Below are positions 25,756 through 34,270 of a DNA stretch of 64,000 nucleotides, in pieces (within the stretch, counting starts at the first letter, position 1; each line of letters begins with the position of its first letter). Where the stretch lies: NCBI GenBank assembly GCA_017745235.1, contig JAGHZU010000001.1:310001-374000 (forward strand), in the 5' to 3' direction. The notes beneath the pieces were generated by a model. That model was not told the origin of the DNA. It saw only the letters and a program-made list of their open reading frames with translations, and made no database searches. The stretch is from Caulobacter sp. (GTDB lineage Bacteria > Pseudomonadota > Alphaproteobacteria > Caulobacterales > Caulobacteraceae). A program made the translations under genes and the position numbers.

Positions 25756-25779
25756 GATATACTTCGCGCACGAAATATC
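25756..25779 (-). promoter_or_regulatory. palindromic operator candidate upstream of the MarR gene
   Basis: On the minus strand TTCG-TGCG-CGAA is symmetric and is framed by GATAT on one side and ATATC on the other. It touches the start region of the MarR gene, a usual place for MarR autoregulation. TATATC in the same stretch could be a -10 box. Confidence 0.45.
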
Positions 25780-25823
25780 AAACGAATGTTTTGGGACGCC
25801 TCGGGGCCGCGATCAGGCAGGCG

Positions 25824-26090
25824 TCAGAGGTACTTGGCCAGGTCCGTCAGCCGGCTCAGCTTCTCGCGCGCCTCGCGCGAGAGCGGGCCGACCACGTCCT
25901 CCAGGTGATGCTCGATATGGTCGGTCACCAGCACCGTCTTGGCCTTGTCCAGCGCGCTGACCACCGCCTGCAGCTGCTGAGCCGTCTCCAGCCCGTCGCG
26001 GCCTTCCTCGATCATGGTGATGATCTTGGCCAGGTGGCCGTGGGCGCGCTTGAGGCGGTTGGTCAGGTCGGTGTTGCAGGCGTGGCTCAC
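25824..26090 (-). CDS. RcnR/CsoR-family metal-sensing repressor with an unusual ligand set
   Basis: An 88-residue helical protein starting VSHACNTDLTNRLKRAHGHLAKIITMIEEG, the CsoR/RcnR fold. Gly33 occupies the place of the conserved cysteine (C35 in E. coli RcnR). H3, C5, H17, H19, H58, H61 and H62 are present and could bind metal. The GTG at 26090 follows GGAG by six bases; this start gives MSH-type residues as in RcnR. It sits 22 bp downstream of the efflux gene, so the pair is an operon that it probably represses. Confidence 0.85.
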   Translation of the reverse strand: MSHACNTDLTNRLKRAHGHLAKIITMIEEGRDGLETAQQLQAVVSALDKAKTVLVTDHIEHHLEDVVGPLSREAREKLSRLTDLAKYL

Positions 26091-26112
26091 GGCGTCTCCA
26101 AGGCGGCGCGGA

Positions 26113-27252
26113 TCAGCGTCCGGGCAGGTGCGTCCAGCCGCTGATCCCAAGATATAGGCCGATCAGCAAGATCACGGCGCCGGAAATGTAGGGGGCCTTG
26201 CGCACCAGGTCGCCGAAGCCGGAGAAGCGCTTGGACACGTGCCGCACGCTGAGGGCGGCCAGCACGCCCGAGGCCACCATGGTCAGGGCCAGGCCGATGC
26301 TAAAGCACAGCACCAGGGTCGAGCCCAGGGCCAGCTTCTGCAGCTGCAGGCACAGCAGCAGCACGGTGATCGCCCCCGGACAGGGAACAAGCCCTCCGGT
26401 CAGGCCGAACAGCACGATCTGGCCGGTGGTCGCCTCGCGTCCGGCGAAGCGGCGGCGGATGTCGTTGGCGTGGGCCAGCTCGTGGGCGTCCTGGTAGCCG
26501 CCGGCCTGGTCCAGGCCCTCCAGCAGCGGATCGTGGACGTGGCCGGTCTCAGAGAACACCACGTCATAGGCGTGCACGTGGTCGCCGTGCCCCAGGTTCA
26601 GGCGGGCGACGAAGTCGTGCGGCTCGGGGATCTCGTCGATCGATTCCAGAAAGCCGTCGCGGGCGGCGAAGGCAAACGCCTGGCGCGAACCGTCCGGACG
26701 CTGGGTCTCCACCGACACGTCCGCCGCGGCCCAGCCATGGCCGGCGCCAAAATCCAGGCGGAAGCGCGGCGGGACGCCGTCCTCGAACACCGACAGCCGC
26801 ACGACCCCGTGGCCGGTGTCGATCGCCCGGCTCTCGTCGTGGTGATGGTGGTGGTCATGGCCATGGTGGCGGTCCGCATCGTGCGCCAGGGCGGCCAGGC
26901 GGTCCCGCCGCGCCCGCCACAGCATCCACAGGCCCATGCCCACGATGATCGTCGCCGAGGCGACCTGGAGGTAGGGCTCGACCGTCTCGGGGGCCAGGCC
27001 GCGCCACAGGTACATGCCGCCCAGGGCGATCACCCAGACGATCAGCGTATGCGACAGCGTCGCGCAAAGGCCCAGCAGCACCGCCTGCCGCCAGGTGCCG
27101 CGCACGGCGATGATGAAGGCGGCCATCATCGTCTTGGAGTGGCCCGGCTCCAGCCCGTGCAGCGCCCCGAGCAGGATGGCGGTGGGCATGAACAGCCACG
27201 CGTGGGCGGCGCTCTGCTGGAGGAGTTCGGGCAAGGAAACCATGGCGATCAC
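26113..27252 (-). CDS. nickel/cobalt efflux protein, RcnA-like
   Basis: A 379-residue inner-membrane exporter. The N-terminal helix pair includes AILLGALHGLEPGHSKTMMAAFIIAVRGT, the HGLEPGHSK signature of the NicO/RcnA family. A histidine loop (HHGHDHHHHHDE) follows near residue 130. A His-rich soluble insert of about 110 residues then precedes GLTGGLVPCPGAITVLLLCLQL. The insert is longer than in E. coli RcnA. The start is either GTG 27252 (GGGGGGA five bases upstream) or ATG 27243. Co-transcribed with the repressor behind it. Confidence 0.88.
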   Translation of the reverse strand: MIAMVSLPELLQQSAAHAWLFMPTAILLGALHGLEPGHSKTMMAAFIIAVRGTWRQAVLLGLCATLSHTLIVWVIALGGMYLWRGLAPETVEPYLQVASATIIVGMGLWMLWRARRDRLAALAHDADRHHGHDHHHHHDESRAIDTGHGVVRLSVFEDGVPPRFRLDFGAGHGWAAADVSVETQRPDGSRQAFAFAARDGFLESIDEIPEPHDFVARLNLGHGDHVHAYDVVFSETGHVHDPLLEGLDQAGGYQDAHELAHANDIRRRFAGREATTGQIVLFGLTGGLVPCPGAITVLLLCLQLQKLALGSTLVLCFSIGLALTMVASGVLAALSVRHVSKRFSGFGDLVRKAPYISGAVILLIGLYLGISGWTHLPGR

Positions 27253-27253
27253 C

Positions 27254-27272
27254 TATCCCCCCGGAGGGGATA
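27254..27272 (-). promoter_or_regulatory. perfect G/C-tract operator for the efflux operon
   Basis: TATCCCC (27254-27260) and GGGGATA (27266-27272) form perfect 7-bp arms around five bases, directly at the ribosome site and start of the rcnA-like gene. CsoR/RcnR repressors bind AT-flanked G/C tracts of this type, so this is a strong candidate for the operator of the neighbouring repressor. Confidence 0.6.
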
Positions 27273-27295
27273 TGTGAAGAGGCGAATTGCGTCCC

Positions 27296-28447
27296 CTACC
27301 CCGCCGCCCGGTACCAGGCCACGCCCTCGGCGTCGACGTCGCGCACGGCCAGGCCGCGGCCGATCAGGCAGTTGAGGTGGGCCAGGGCCTCGCCGGTGGC
27401 CATGCCCAGGATCTCCGGGCCGATCGGGCGGGCGAACAGGGAGCCGAAGGCGTCGACCACCCGCCTGGGCTCGGCCAGCTTGCCCGCCAGCCGCGCCAGG
27501 GCCCGCTCGTGGCCCGAGATCAGGCCGTCGATGCGCGCATGCAGTCCCTCGAACGGGTCGTTGTGGGCCGGCAGCACCAGCACGTCGTCGGGCACGACCG
27601 CCTTCACCTTGGCCAGCGACGTCAGCCAGTCGGTCAGCGGGTCGGCGTCGGGCTCCGTCGGGAACACCGAGACGTTGGACGAGATGCGCGGCAGGACCTG
27701 GTCGCCCGAGATCAGCACGTTCAGCGCCGGACACCACAGGCAGGCGTGGTCGGGCGAATGGCCCTGGCCCGTCACCACCCGCCAGTCGTGCTCGCCGATG
27801 CGGAAGGTCTCGCCGTCGGTCATGCGACGATAGCTGTCGGGCAGCTGGTAGATCGCCTTGCCGAAGCCGCCGAACCGGGCCTTGTAGTTGTCGATGGCGT
27901 CCTCGTCCCAGCCGGCGGCGCGGAAGAACCGCACCCCGTCCTCGGGCGCCTCGCGGCCGGTGTCGGCCACCAGCATCCGGCACTGGAAGTACTCCAGCCG
28001 GGTCATCCACAGCCGCACGCCGAACTTGCGCACGATCCAGCCGGCCAGGCCGATGTGGTCGGGATGCAGGTGGGTGACGATCACGCGGGTGACCGGCCGT
28101 CCGTCCAGGGCCTCGGCGAAGGCCGCGCGCCAGGCCTGCGAGGTCTCGCGCGTCTGCATGCCGGTGTCGACGATCGCCCAGCCCTCGCCGTCGGCGATGG
28201 CCCAGACGTTGATGAACCCCAGCGACCCGCCCAGCGGCTGGCGCAGCCACAGGACCCCGGGCGCGACCTCGATCGCCTGGCCCGAACCGGTCTCCGGCGC
28301 CGATTCGAACGGATAGACCAGGCGGGCCCGGCGCGGCTCTGCGGCCTCGCCCGGCGCGGCGGCGCCCGCCTCTTCCTCGATCCCGTCCCGCATGCTGGCC
28401 CTCCCGGCGCTCGTCGGCGCCATGTTCGCGCCCCCGTCGGACGACAT
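27296..28447 (-). CDS. metallo-beta-lactamase fold hydrolase
   Basis: A 383-residue cytosolic protein. The metal motif T-H-L-H-P-D-H lies in VIVTHLHPDHIGLAG, and GQGHSPDHACLW and ISGDQVLP provide the further histidine and aspartate ligands. A C-terminal helical extension (FEGLHARIDGLISGHERALARLAGKL) resembles the LACTB2-like/winged-helix tail. The substrate is unknown; thioester hydrolysis is common in this group. AGGGT sits before the ATG at 28447. Confidence 0.85.
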   Translation of the reverse strand: MSSDGGANMAPTSAGRASMRDGIEEEAGAAAPGEAAEPRRARLVYPFESAPETGSGQAIEVAPGVLWLRQPLGGSLGFINVWAIADGEGWAIVDTGMQTRETSQAWRAAFAEALDGRPVTRVIVTHLHPDHIGLAGWIVRKFGVRLWMTRLEYFQCRMLVADTGREAPEDGVRFFRAAGWDEDAIDNYKARFGGFGKAIYQLPDSYRRMTDGETFRIGEHDWRVVTGQGHSPDHACLWCPALNVLISGDQVLPRISSNVSVFPTEPDADPLTDWLTSLAKVKAVVPDDVLVLPAHNDPFEGLHARIDGLISGHERALARLAGKLAEPRRVVDAFGSLFARPIGPEILGMATGEALAHLNCLIGRGLAVRDVDAEGVAWYRAAG

Positions 28448-28513
28448 CTTGACCCTCGATGCAAGCGGGCCTTAAGTCCGCCGCGAGGAATTTACCCCAG
28501 GAGACGTATCCCC

Positions 28514-29854
28514 ATGAGGCCTATCGCGATCGGCTTGACCGCCGCCCTCGCGCTCGCCGCGCTCGTCCCGACCGTCGTGATCTCGGCGGCCAAGGACAAG
28601 GACAAGCCCGCCGCGGTCGACGCCAAGGCGCGCGACGCCGGCATGAAGGCGACCCCCGCCATCGTCCAGGCCGCGGGCCTGTCGTGCAACGTCACCGACG
28701 CCCGCCTCATCGGCTCGGACAAGAAGACCAGCACCGACTACTACGAAGTCGCCTGCCAGCAGGGCATGGGCTACGCCCTGGCCGCCAAGAAGGACGCCGC
28801 TCCGGCCGCCTACACCTGCATGGAGACCGGCCAGCCCGGCGCCGACGGCAAGCCCAGCAGCCTGGCCTGCATCCTGCCCGGCAACGCCGACCCCAAGTCC
28901 GGCCTGCTGCCCTACATCAAGAAGGCCGGCGTCCCCTGCGAGGTCGAGAACGCCCGCGCCATCGGTTCGGGCGCCAAGAACGCCTATTTCGAGGTCGCCT
29001 GTAAGGGCGGCGCCGGCTACATCGTGACCACCTCGGCCCCGATGAACCTGGATCAGGACGTCGCCGCCAACAGCTGCCTGCTGTACGAGGACGGCGGCAA
29101 CGTCAGCTGCAAGCTGACCGACCGCGCCACCCAGCTGGGCGTCGTCGACACCCTGAACGCCGCGGCCGGCAAGAACTGCGCGATCAAGGACAAGCGCTAC
29201 ATCCTGTCGACCAAGACCGACAACTACTTCGAAGTGGCCTGCCAGGACGGCAAGGGCTACGTGCTGCAGCAGGCCAGCGCCAACGGCGCCTTTGTCAAGG
29301 CGATCGACTGCGCCCAGGCCAGCTTCGTCGGCGGCGGCTGCACCCTGAGCGACGCCGTGGCCGCCCAGACCGAGCAGGCCGGCCTCTACTCCAAGCTGGC
29401 GACCAAGGCCGGCTTCGACTGCAAGGTCGAGAAGTACGGCATGCTGCCCAGCGACGATCCGAAGAAGGAAATCGTCGAGATGAAGTGCTCGAACCGCGCT
29501 GAAGGCGGCATCGGCATCTTCACCGCCACCAGCAACACCGTCTACGACTGCGTCACCGCGGAACTGAACGGCTTCCGCTGCAGCTTCACCAAGCCGGACG
29601 TCATCTATCCGCGCCTGACCGCCGACCTGAAGGCGATGGGCAAGGGCAGCTGCACCGTCTCGGGCTCGCGCATCATCGGCCGCACCGCCACCGACGGCTT
29701 CGTCGAAGTGGCCTGCTCCGACGGTCTGCCGGGCTGGGTGCTGTCGTACCCGCTGAACACCGCCACTCCCAAGCCCAAGGAGCTGCTGTCGTGCCTCCAG
29801 GCCAAGGGCGTGGGCGGCGGCTGCAAGCTGCCGACCAACGTGACCAAGGGCTGA
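28514..29854 (+). CDS. secreted protein of five four-cysteine repeats, unknown
   Basis: A 446-residue exported protein. A signal peptide (MRPIAIGLTAALALAALVPTVVISA) precedes five degenerate repeats of about 75-85 residues. Each repeat has four cysteines in the order C-(15 to 25)-EVAC or variant-(20 to 25)-C-(about 8 to 16)-C, with a Y/F-EVAC-x-x-G-x-GY core. The 20 cysteines suggest two disulfides per repeat. I do not recognise the family. A clear terminator follows, so it is a single-gene unit, divergent from the MBL gene. Confidence 0.8.
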   Translation: MRPIAIGLTAALALAALVPTVVISAAKDKDKPAAVDAKARDAGMKATPAIVQAAGLSCNVTDARLIGSDKKTSTDYYEVACQQGMGYALAAKKDAAPAAYTCMETGQPGADGKPSSLACILPGNADPKSGLLPYIKKAGVPCEVENARAIGSGAKNAYFEVACKGGAGYIVTTSAPMNLDQDVAANSCLLYEDGGNVSCKLTDRATQLGVVDTLNAAAGKNCAIKDKRYILSTKTDNYFEVACQDGKGYVLQQASANGAFVKAIDCAQASFVGGGCTLSDAVAAQTEQAGLYSKLATKAGFDCKVEKYGMLPSDDPKKEIVEMKCSNRAEGGIGIFTATSNTVYDCVTAELNGFRCSFTKPDVIYPRLTADLKAMGKGSCTVSGSRIIGRTATDGFVEVACSDGLPGWVLSYPLNTATPKPKELLSCLQAKGVGGGCKLPTNVTKG

Positions 29855-29880
29855 GCCCAGGCCACAGGCTGAAACGAGAA

Positions 29881-29907
29881 ACCCGCCGGTCGCCCGGCGG
29901 GTTTTTT
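29881..29907 (+). terminator. rho-independent terminator
   Basis: ACCCGCCGG pairs with CCGGCGGGT across a short loop and is followed by six T residues. It lies 26 bases after the stop of the five-repeat protein. Confidence 0.9.
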
Positions 29908-29913
29908 GTTGGC

Positions 29914-30060
29914 TCCGCCCCCTGCGGGGGCGGACAGACCGCGAAGCGGTCAGGTTGGGGGCAAGTCCCAACACAACGAGCGTTCCGCCGAGATCGAGCT
30001 CCCCGCGAGCCGACTCGCCCCCTCCGCGCCTCCGGCGCTCCTCCCCGAAGGGGGGAGAAT
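29914..30060. repeat. dispersed two-module palindromic repeat, copy 2
   Basis: Module B (29914-29966, TCCGCCCCCTGCGGGGGCGG to GGGGGCAAGT) is followed after 45 bp by module A (30012-30060, ending CCCCGAAGGGGGGAGAAT). The arrangement is the reverse complement of copy 1. It lies between convergent genes, just after a terminator. Confidence 0.85.
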
Positions 30061-30072
30061 GCTCTCGATCCC

Positions 30073-31614
30073 TCACCCCATAGCCGCCTCGATCAGCCGC
30101 GGCCCCCTGCCCGCCATCGCCCGTTCCAGGGCCGCGTCGAAGGCCTCGGCGGTCTCGGCGCGTTCGGCGGGAACGCCCAGGCCCGTCGCCACCGCCACCC
30201 AGTCGATGCGCGGATCGCCCAGGTCCAGCAGTCGGCGCGCCGCCGGGCCGGGCTCGCCGCCGCCGGTGCGGCCCATCTCGATGCCGAGGATCCGGTAGGC
30301 GTGGTTGGCGAAGATCACCACCGTCACGTCCAGCGCCTCCCGCGCCAGGGTCCAAAGGGCCTGGACCGTGTACATGCCCGCCCCGTCCCCGTTCAGGCTC
30401 AGCACCTTGCGATCCGGGCAAGCCACCGCCGCGCCCACGGCCACGGGCATGCCCTGGCCGATCGCCCCGCCGGTCAGCGATAGCCAGTCGTGGGCGCGGG
30501 CGTTGCGCGTCTGGGTGAAGATCGGCAGGCCGGCCGTCACCGCATCGTCGGAGATCACCGCGTCGGCGGGCATGTGGCGGGCGATCGAGGCGCCGATGGC
30601 CCACGCGTCCAGCTTTCCGGCGGGCGCCGGCGGCGAGGCGTAGGGCTCGACCGGACCGGCGGCGGGCGCCCCCAGGGCGTCGGCCAGAGCCGCAAGCGCA
30701 GCGGCGGCGTCGGTCCCCCGGTCGCACAGGGTCAGGGTCGCGCAGCCTGGCGGGACCAGCACGCTGGGCCGGTCGGGATAGGCGAAGAAGGCCACCGGCT
30801 CCAGCGTCGAGACCAGCGCCATCAGGGTCACGCCCTCCAGGTCCTTCAGGGCCTGCTCGCCGAAATAGGGCAGCTTGTCGGGCCGGAAGCGGCCCTCGCC
30901 CCGCGCCTGGCGGGCGGTGAAGGTGTCGGTCAGGACCCGAACGCCGCTCGCGGCCACGCGGCCGGCGGCGGCCAGGGCGGCCTCGCCGCACGCGCCGCTT
31001 CCCAGCAGCAGCACAGGCTTGTCGGCCGACCTCAAGGCCTGGGCGACGGCGGCGACGGCGGCGGGATCGGGCGCGCGCGGACCCGGCGGATCGATCGCCG
31101 CCCCCCGCGCCCCGCTCTCGTCCCAGGCCGCGTCGGCGGGCAGGATCAGGCAGGCGTTCCCGCCCGGCGCGCCATAGCTGGCGGCCACCGCCTCCGCGGC
31201 CAGGGCGCCAACCTGATCGGCGCTCTCGGCCGACCTGACCCACAGAGAATTGGGCGCGGCCAGGGCGGCGATGTCGGAATTCAGCGGCGCGTCGTGCACG
31301 CGATGGTAGGTGGCGTGGTCGCCGATCACGTTGACCACCGGGGTGAAGGCCCGCCGGGCGTTGTGCAGGTTGGCCGCACCGTTGGCGTAGCCGGGCCCCA
31401 GATGCAGCAGCGTGCAGGCGGGCTTGCCGGCCATGCGCCCGTAGCCGTCCGCCGCGCCCGTGGCCACCCCCTCGAACAGGCACAGCACGCTGCGCATGCG
31501 CGGCTCGCGGTCCAGGGCCGCGACGAACTGCATCTCGCTGGTGCCGGGATTGGCGAAACAGGCGGTCACGCCGTTGTCGGCCAGGGTGGTGATCAGGGCG
31601 TCGGCGCCGTTCAT
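30073..31614 (-). CDS. thiamine diphosphate-dependent enzyme, acetolactate synthase large subunit-like
   Basis: A 513-residue enzyme with three TPP-enzyme domains. The N-terminal pyrimidine-binding domain has ANPGTSEMQF and the catalytic glutamate in LFEGVATGAADGYGRMAG. The central domain follows (LLLGSGACGEAAL). The C-terminal domain has the diphosphate/Mg motif GDGAGMYTVQALWTLA...NHAYRIL. It resembles benzoylformate decarboxylase-type homologues; the substrate is not determined. GGAGAAG precedes ATG 31614. Confidence 0.9.
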   Translation of the reverse strand: MNGADALITTLADNGVTACFANPGTSEMQFVAALDREPRMRSVLCLFEGVATGAADGYGRMAGKPACTLLHLGPGYANGAANLHNARRAFTPVVNVIGDHATYHRVHDAPLNSDIAALAAPNSLWVRSAESADQVGALAAEAVAASYGAPGGNACLILPADAAWDESGARGAAIDPPGPRAPDPAAVAAVAQALRSADKPVLLLGSGACGEAALAAAGRVAASGVRVLTDTFTARQARGEGRFRPDKLPYFGEQALKDLEGVTLMALVSTLEPVAFFAYPDRPSVLVPPGCATLTLCDRGTDAAAALAALADALGAPAAGPVEPYASPPAPAGKLDAWAIGASIARHMPADAVISDDAVTAGLPIFTQTRNARAHDWLSLTGGAIGQGMPVAVGAAVACPDRKVLSLNGDGAGMYTVQALWTLAREALDVTVVIFANHAYRILGIEMGRTGGGEPGPAARRLLDLGDPRIDWVAVATGLGVPAERAETAEAFDAALERAMAGRGPRLIEAAMG

Positions 31615-31754
31615 GGTCTTCTCCGTACCGTTCGCCGCCACTTCACGACATTTCGCGCGGCGCGCCAACGCCGGTTGCGCCGGTCCGCGCCTCCGGCCAC
31701 TCTTCGCCCGCCGAGCCCGCGGCAAGACCGGGACGGCCAAGGGGGAAACGTCCG

Positions 31755-32408
31755 ATGTCCGATCGCCTGGCCAAGCTGGTGCTGGCCGCCTCGATTCTCG
31801 CCGGGATCAGCTATGTCGCGTCCTGGAACCTGAACCTGCCCATCGGCTGGGCCATGACCTGGAAGGGCCTGGGCGTCGGCCTGCTGGCCGTGCGCGCCGC
31901 CCTGAAGGCGCGCGACGCCGACGGCTGGCTGCTGACGGCGGTGATGGCGTTCGGCGCGCTGGGCGACGTGCTGCTGGGCCTGGCCGGCCTGACGGTCGGC
32001 GCCGTGGCCTTCCTGGCCGGACACCTGGTCGCCATCGCCCTCTACCTGCGCAACCGCCGCCCGGCGCTGGCGAGAAGCCAGGGGGCCCTGGCCGTGCTGC
32101 TGGTCCCCGCCACGGTGGTGACCGCTTACGTGCTGCCCGGCGACCGGGCCGGCGCGCCGGGCGTGGCCGTCTACGCCCTGGGCCTGGCGGTGATGGCCGC
32201 CACCGCCTGGACCAGCCGCTTCCCGCGCCACCAGGTGGGACTGGGCGCCCTGATGTTCGTGGTCTCCGACCTCCTGATCTTCGCCCGCTCCGGCCCGCTG
32301 TCGCCGACCTTCGCGGTCAGCCTGGCGGTCTGGGGCCTCTACTATTTCGGCCAGCTGCTGATCTGCCTGGGCGCGGAGCGGGGCCTGGCCAGGACGGCGG
32401 ACGCCTAG
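31755..32408 (+). CDS. lysoplasmalogenase-like membrane protein (YhhN family)
   Basis: A 217-residue integral membrane protein with about eight hydrophobic segments. KGLGVGLLAVRAAL, FGALGDVLLGL and GALMFVVSDLLIFAR are the YhhN/TMEM86 signatures, with the two aspartates that may form the active site. Relatives cleave the vinyl ether of lysoplasmalogens or lyso-ether lipids. Its stop shares CTAG with that of the convergent ligase gene. Confidence 0.85.
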   Translation: MSDRLAKLVLAASILAGISYVASWNLNLPIGWAMTWKGLGVGLLAVRAALKARDADGWLLTAVMAFGALGDVLLGLAGLTVGAVAFLAGHLVAIALYLRNRRPALARSQGALAVLLVPATVVTAYVLPGDRAGAPGVAVYALGLAVMAATAWTSRFPRHQVGLGALMFVVSDLLIFARSGPLSPTFAVSLAVWGLYYFGQLLICLGAERGLARTADA

Positions 32409-34228
32409 AACACCAGCACCTCGTCGTCCGGCGCGTCCGCGAACAGCCGCGCCAGTTCGGCCGGGCGGCGGTCTCGGGCCAGGGCCTGGTTGATGTAGCC
32501 CTTGTCGGTCAGCTCGCCGCTGGCCGCGTCGGGCGCGCCCGCCAGCACCAGGGCCCGGGCCACCCGCGCCCCGCCGCTGCTCTGGGCGTTCAGCCTCAGG
32601 AGGCCCTCGCGGATCGCCGCGCGCACCGCCTCGTCCTCGCCCAGCCTTCCGGCCGCCTTGGGATCGACGAACAGCATCAGCCCCACCCCGGCCTGGCCTT
32701 CGCCGCAGACCACCGCGTCCGACACCACCCCGCCGATCGCCGAGACCGCCGCCACCCGCAGCGCCCCGGCCGCCACGAACGTGCCGCTGGCCAGCTTGAA
32801 GTTCTCCACCAGCCGCCCGTCGAAGATCAGGCCGGCGTTGGGGTCGTAGGGATCGGCCAGACGGGCCGCGTCGCCCAGGCGGTAGAAGCCCTCCTCGTCG
32901 AACGCCTCGCGCGAAGCCTCGGGCATGTCGAGATAGCCGGGCGAGACCTGGGGGCCCTTGACCCGGATCTCGAACTTGCCGCCCTCGCCCGCCGGAACCA
33001 GCTTCACCGAGGTGCCCGGCGTGGGCAGGCCCACCATGCCCGAGCGGGCGTTGGGCCAGTGGATGTTGCAGGCCGTCGGCCCCGTTTCGGTGGCGCCGTA
33101 GCCGGCGGCGAAGGTCACCCGCCGCCCGGTCACCCGTACGGCCACGGCCTGTACGCGATCGAGGATCGACTGGGCCATCGACGCCCCGCCGTACTGCAGC
33201 ACCCGCACCTTCTCGAAGAACCGGGCCGCCAGTTCCTCGTCCCGCTCCAGCTCGCCCGCCAGCAGGCCCCAGCCGGCCGGCACCATGTTGTGGTAGGTGG
33301 TCGCCACCTCGCGCAGGTTCCGCACCGTCTCGTCGAAGCGGCCGGGCACAGGCTGGCCGGCGTCGATGTACAGCGTCCCGCCCCGGTGCAGCACCATGTG
33401 CAGGATGGCGTTGGCGCCCAGGCTGTGGCTCCAGGGCGCGGAATTGACCAGCACCGGCGGGTCGGGATCCTGGTAGCAGGCGGCGATCTGGGCCGCGTTC
33501 AGGGCGATGTTGGCGTGAGTGCAGACCACCGCCTTGGGCCGCCCGGTCGAGCCGGAGGTCAGCAGCAGCTTGGCCGTGTCGTCGGGCCGGCAGGCCGCCG
33601 GGCGGGGGCGTGAATCCAGCAGCGCCTCGAACGCCACGTCGCCCTCGCGAGGGTTGCGGCTGGCCACCACCGGCAGGCCGGCCAGGAACGGCGCGGCCAG
33701 GGCGTCGGCGAAGGCCTCGGCGTCGTCGGCATAGACCGCGGCGGGCCTCAGCCGCGCCACCGCGTGCTCCAGCAGGGTCAGGTCGGCCCCCTTCAGCCCA
33801 TACTGCGGCGAGACCGGCGCGATCGGCGCGCCCAGGCTCATGGCCGCATAGCCGATCAGGGCGTGGTCGATCCCGTTGCGGGCCAGGATCAGCAGCGGAC
33901 GGCCCCGTTCCAGCCCCAGGTCCGCCAGCCCGCCCGCCAGCCGCGCCACCGCGTCGGCCGCCTGGGCGTAGGTGACGGTGCGCCAGCCCTGGCCATCGTT
34001 CTCCAGGTCGCGCTCGGCCAGCCACACCCGGTGCGGAGCCTGCGCCGCCCAGCGAGCCAGGGGCGCGGTCACGGTCTGGACGGTGGTGGAGTAGGGGGTG
34101 GGATTGCGCAGGATCAGCACGTCGTCGCGCTGTTCCACCTCCAGCGCCCGGGGCGCATAGCGCGCATCACGGAACGGGGCCCGTGTGGGGTCCTGCGAAA
34201 GGGCGTGGGTTTCTGTCGTCCCATCCAT
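32405..34228 (-). CDS. feruloyl-CoA synthase-like acyl-CoA ligase
   Basis: A 607-residue ANL-superfamily enzyme that activates a carboxylic acid through an acyl-adenylate. LLLTSGSTGRPKAVVCTHANI is the AMP-binding P-loop, with AAGYGATETGPTACNIHW as the next core motif and RLVENFKLASGTFV near the hinge. This layout, with a longer N-terminus (PRALEVEQRDDVLILRNPTP), matches feruloyl-CoA synthase. A hydratase-aldolase partner is not in the window, so ferulate is only a guess for the substrate. Confidence 0.85.
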   Translation of the reverse strand: MDGTTETHALSQDPTRAPFRDARYAPRALEVEQRDDVLILRNPTPYSTTVQTVTAPLARWAAQAPHRVWLAERDLENDGQGWRTVTYAQAADAVARLAGGLADLGLERGRPLLILARNGIDHALIGYAAMSLGAPIAPVSPQYGLKGADLTLLEHAVARLRPAAVYADDAEAFADALAAPFLAGLPVVASRNPREGDVAFEALLDSRPRPAACRPDDTAKLLLTSGSTGRPKAVVCTHANIALNAAQIAACYQDPDPPVLVNSAPWSHSLGANAILHMVLHRGGTLYIDAGQPVPGRFDETVRNLREVATTYHNMVPAGWGLLAGELERDEELAARFFEKVRVLQYGGASMAQSILDRVQAVAVRVTGRRVTFAAGYGATETGPTACNIHWPNARSGMVGLPTPGTSVKLVPAGEGGKFEIRVKGPQVSPGYLDMPEASREAFDEEGFYRLGDAARLADPYDPNAGLIFDGRLVENFKLASGTFVAAGALRVAAVSAIGGVVSDAVVCGEGQAGVGLMLFVDPKAAGRLGEDEAVRAAIREGLLRLNAQSSGGARVARALVLAGAPDAASGELTDKGYINQALARDRRPAELARLFADAPDDEVLVF

Positions 34229-34270
34229 GAGTCGAAGTGTTAACCGGACCCGGACGGCGCGCAATGGCCG

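Noticed and set aside
30073..34228. A ferulate/vanillin degradation cluster
   Set aside because: The feruloyl-CoA synthase-like ligase and the TPP enzyme are separated by an unrelated lysoplasmalogenase gene on the other strand, and the hydratase-aldolase and vanillin dehydrogenase are not here.
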